Part shown: positions 31,545-34,486 of the stretch, piece after piece
How the letters are laid out: every line of letters starts with the position of its first letter
Position numbering within the stretch: the first letter of the stretch is position 1
NCBI GenBank assembly: GCA_009377535.1
Contig: WHTV01000042.1
Span: 1 to 34,486, forward strand
DNA: 34,486 nt
Direction of reading: 5' to 3'
DNA from: Kiloniellaceae bacterium
Lineage (GTDB): Bacteria; Pseudomonadota; Alphaproteobacteria; Kiloniellales; Kiloniellaceae
The notes under the pieces: model-generated
What the model was told of the DNA's origin: nothing
The model's database searches: none
The model's input: only the letters and a program-made list of their open reading frames with translations
Made by a program: the position numbers and the translations under genes

Positions 31545-31548
<4 letters not shown>
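30492..31548 (-). pseudogene. APH-family acyl-CoA kinase (LvaA/ACAD10-11 kinase-like), frameshifted near 30740
   Basis: The N-terminal 265 codons read as an aminoglycoside-phosphotransferase-fold kinase: SGGAIQENWLLDL (glycine-loop region), YVMRRVAGTAAPHRLM, the catalytic loop VLLHQDFRTGNYMVD (HxDxxxGN) and metal-binding ILDWEFCDWGDPMSDIGWFC. After YDHPELEAGGV the frame runs into PRSLLPRLRVRF and stops at 30682. The expected continuation, FYRGYESVSGRRIDPEVVAFWE and then MAHIRWAVIALQQGE, is in another frame and ends at 30492. Removing one base in the CCGCGG at about 30735-30740 restores one protein of about 350 residues. ATG 31548 overlaps the dehydrogenase stop (ATGA). A true mutation and a sequencing error are both possible. 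Confidence 0.8.
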
Positions 31549-32741
<1,193 letters not shown>

Positions 32742-32750
32742 ATCTGTTCC

Positions 32751-33524
32751 TTACAAACTCGCGGTCTGGCCGCCGTCGACGGTGATGATGCTGCCGGTGA
32801 TGTAGCGCCCGGCGTCGGAGGCCAGCAGCAGCAGCGCGCCGTCGAGGTCGTCGGGGGTGCCGAAGCGGCGCAGGGGGACGCGCTTGCGCAAGGACTCTCC
32901 TGCCGCGCTGCCGAGGAAGTCTCGGTTGATCTCGGTCTCGATGTAACCCGGCGCCAGGGCGTTCACCCGGATGCCCTGGCGTGCCCACTCCACCGCCAGG
33001 GCGCGGGTCAGGTTCACCAGCCCGCCCTTGGAGGCGCAGTAGGCCGGGATCTGCGCTGCGGCGGCCAGCCCCAGCACCGAGGCGATGTTGATGATGGAAC
33101 CTGCGTGGCCGAGGCGGATCATGTGCTCCGCCACGGCCTGGGCCATCAGCCAGGCCCCCTTCAGGTTGGTGTCGACGACATCGTCCCAGTCCGCCTCGGC
33201 GACCTCCAGGGCCGGCTTGGTCACGGCGACGCCGGCGTTGTTCACCAGGATGGAGATCGGCCCCAGCTCCGTCTCCGCCGCCTTCACGCAGGCGGCCACC
33301 GAGGCCGGGTCGGTGACGTCGAGGCGCAGCGGAAGGGCGCGGCCGTCGCGCGCCGCGATCTGTTTTTCCAGCTCGACCAGGGGATCGAGGCGGCGCGCCG
33401 CCAGGGCCACCTTGGCACCGGCCGCCGCCAGGGTGAGCGCGGCATGGCGGCCGAGGCCGCTGGAGGCGCCCGTCACGATGGCCGCCTTGCCGCTGAGGTC
33501 GAAGGCCTGCAAGGCGCCGCTCAC
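32751..33524 (-). CDS. Short-chain dehydrogenase/reductase (LvaD-like)
   Basis: This 257-residue classical SDR has the cofactor motif VTGASSGLGRHAALTLAAAG, LVNNAGVAVTKPALEV, the catalytic serine in SIINIASVLGLAAAAQ and YCASKGGLVNLTRALAVEW (YxxxK). The end GRYITGSIITVDGGQTASL is typical. In an Lva-type operon it would reduce a 4-ketoacyl-CoA to the 4-hydroxyacyl-CoA; on its own it could be any 3-oxoacyl or alcohol dehydrogenase. The GTG start at 33524 overlaps the ligase TGA (GTGA), a coupled junction; the frame extends further upstream but only over ligase-coding DNA. Confidence 0.87.
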   Translation of the reverse strand: MSGALQAFDLSGKAAIVTGASSGLGRHAALTLAAAGAKVALAARRLDPLVELEKQIAARDGRALPLRLDVTDPASVAACVKAAETELGPISILVNNAGVAVTKPALEVAEADWDDVVDTNLKGAWLMAQAVAEHMIRLGHAGSIINIASVLGLAAAAQIPAYCASKGGLVNLTRALAVEWARQGIRVNALAPGYIETEINRDFLGSAAGESLRKRVPLRRFGTPDDLDGALLLLASDAGRYITGSIITVDGGQTASL

Positions 33525-34486
33525 AACTCTGCCGCCTGTTCGCGCAATACGAATTTCTGGATCTTGCCGGTCGAGGTCTTCGGCAGCGGCCCGAAGACGA
33601 TGCAGCGCGGCACCTTGTAGTGGGCCAGCATGTCGCGGCAGAAGGCGACGATTTCCTCGGCGGTGGCGCTCTCGCCGTCCCGCAGGGTAACGAAGGCGCA
33701 GGGGCTCTCGCCCCACTTGGCGTCGGGTCGCGCCACTACGGCGGCCTCCAGCACCTTGGGATGGCGGTAGAGCGCCTCCTCCACCTCCAGGCTGGAGATG
33801 TTCTCGCCGCCGGAGATGATGACGTCCTTCGAGCGGTCCTTCACCTCGATGTAGCCGTCCGCATGGCAGACCGCGAGATCGCCGGTGTGGAACCAGCCTC
33901 CCCTGAAAGCCTCTTCGGTCGCCGCCGGGTTCTTCAGGTAGCCCTTCATCACGGTGTTGCCACGCAGCATGATCTCGCCCATCGTTTCTCCGTCGCGCGG
34001 CACCGGAGTCATGGTCTCGGGATCCATCACCGTGGCGGCTTCCAGGGTCAGGTAGTTCACCCCCTGGCGCGCCATCCTGGCGGAACGCGCCTGCAGATCG
34101 AAGCCGGCCCAGTCGTCCTGCCAGGCGCAGACCGTCGCCGGGCCGTAGCTCTCGGTCAGGCCGTAGAGATGGATGACGCGAAAGCCGCTGGCCTCCATCG
34201 CCTCGATGACGGCGCTGGGCGGCGCCGCCCCGCCGGTCGCGCAGTCCACCGTCTGCGGAAACGTCACCTTCACCGCCGCCGGAGCATGCGCCAGCAAAGT
34301 CAGCACGATGGGCGCGCCGCAGAGGTGGGTGACGCCCGCGTCGCGGATCAGCGGATAGATGACCGCGGGGTCGATCTTGCGCAGGCAGACGTGGGTGGCG
34401 TTGGCGGCGGTCACCGCCCAGGTGAAGGTCCAGCCGTCGCAGTGGAACATTGGCAGGGTCCAGAGATAGACCGAATCGCGGCCGAG
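33521..34486 (-). CDS. Acyl-CoA synthetase, AMP-forming (LvaE/DmdB-like), 5' end outside window
   Basis: The frame is open to the right edge, so only the C-terminal 321 residues are seen. They include LYLWTLPMFHCDGWTFTW-type adenylation-domain sequence, THLCGAPIVLTLLAHAP, the conserved HLYGLTESYGPATVCAW, GEIMLRGNTVMKGYLKNPAA, WFHTGDLAVCHADGYIEVKD, RSKDVIISGGENISSLEVEE and the C-terminal lysine in LPKTSTGKIQKFVLR. This group activates short and medium acids (3-methylmercaptopropionate, fatty and keto acids). It is the first visible gene of the five-gene operon and would attach CoA to the incoming acid. Confidence 0.9.
   Translation of the reverse strand, partial: LGRDSVYLWTLPMFHCDGWTFTWAVTAANATHVCLRKIDPAVIYPLIRDAGVTHLCGAPIVLTLLAHAPAAVKVTFPQTVDCATGGAAPPSAVIEAMEASGFRVIHLYGLTESYGPATVCAWQDDWAGFDLQARSARMARQGVNYLTLEAATVMDPETMTPVPRDGETMGEIMLRGNTVMKGYLKNPAATEEAFRGGWFHTGDLAVCHADGYIEVKDRSKDVIISGGENISSLEVEEALYRHPKVLEAAVVARPDAKWGESPCAFVTLRDGESATAEEIVAFCRDMLAHYKVPRCIVFGPLPKTSTGKIQKFVLREQAAEL

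Overview
The window is GC-rich, gene-dense DNA of an alphaproteobacterial type. Gene families, frequent GTG/TTG starts and 4-base ATGA/GTGA overlaps suggest a Rhodospirillales/Kiloniellales-like organism; this is inferred from content, not from a marker gene. I saw no rRNA, tRNA, CRISPR array, transposase or phage gene.

Layout. (1) 1-2236, plus strand: the 3' end of an FAD monooxygenase gene, a small DUF2783 gene and a CaiB/BaiF CoA-transferase, the last two joined by a 32-bp tandem repeat. (2) 2291-7373, minus strand: a compact operon of a cysteine-less rhodanese-like exported protein, an orphan sensor histidine kinase, a b561-type cytochrome fused to an ethylbenzene-dehydrogenase-type haem domain, and a 2Fe-2S flavoprotein reductase. 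(3) 7624-28673: an exopolysaccharide locus of the Wzx/Wzy type, resembling rhizobial succinoglycan (exo) clusters. It holds a priming sugar phosphotransferase, a degenerate GalU-like protein, a short export lipoprotein with a neighbouring beta-barrel, a polymerase, a flippase, a Wzc/ExoP-type co-polymerase/kinase, nine glycosyltransferases, a secreted GH16 glucanase and GalE. (4) 29241-29603: a PilZ (c-di-GMP receptor) gene beside the locus. (5) 30121-34486, minus strand: CoA ligase, SDR, acyl-CoA dehydrogenase, APH-type kinase (frameshifted) and DUF6285. This is the gene set of levulinate / 4-hydroxyacid catabolism (LvaE, D, C, A, B).

How it works together. In the polysaccharide locus UDP-sugars (GalE) feed a lipid-linked repeat unit started by the priming transferase and extended by the cytoplasmic glycosyltransferases. 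The flippase moves it across the membrane, the polymerase joins units under control of the co-polymerase, and the lipoprotein/barrel pair would carry the polymer out, where the GH16 enzyme could trim it. The nearby PilZ protein suggests c-di-GMP input. In the terminal operon an acid would be CoA-activated, its keto group reduced, its 4-hydroxyl phosphorylated and the phosphate eliminated to an enoyl-CoA for beta-oxidation; the kinase reading frame is broken here.

The points most worth a second look are the Lva-like operon with its frameshifted kinase, the GalU-like protein without a nucleotide-binding signature, the redox/sensor operon with a rhodanese lacking its cysteines, the 32-bp repeat that makes a chain of GTGA-coupled mini-cistrons, and the ferredoxin-like motif joined to a monooxygenase tail at the left edge.
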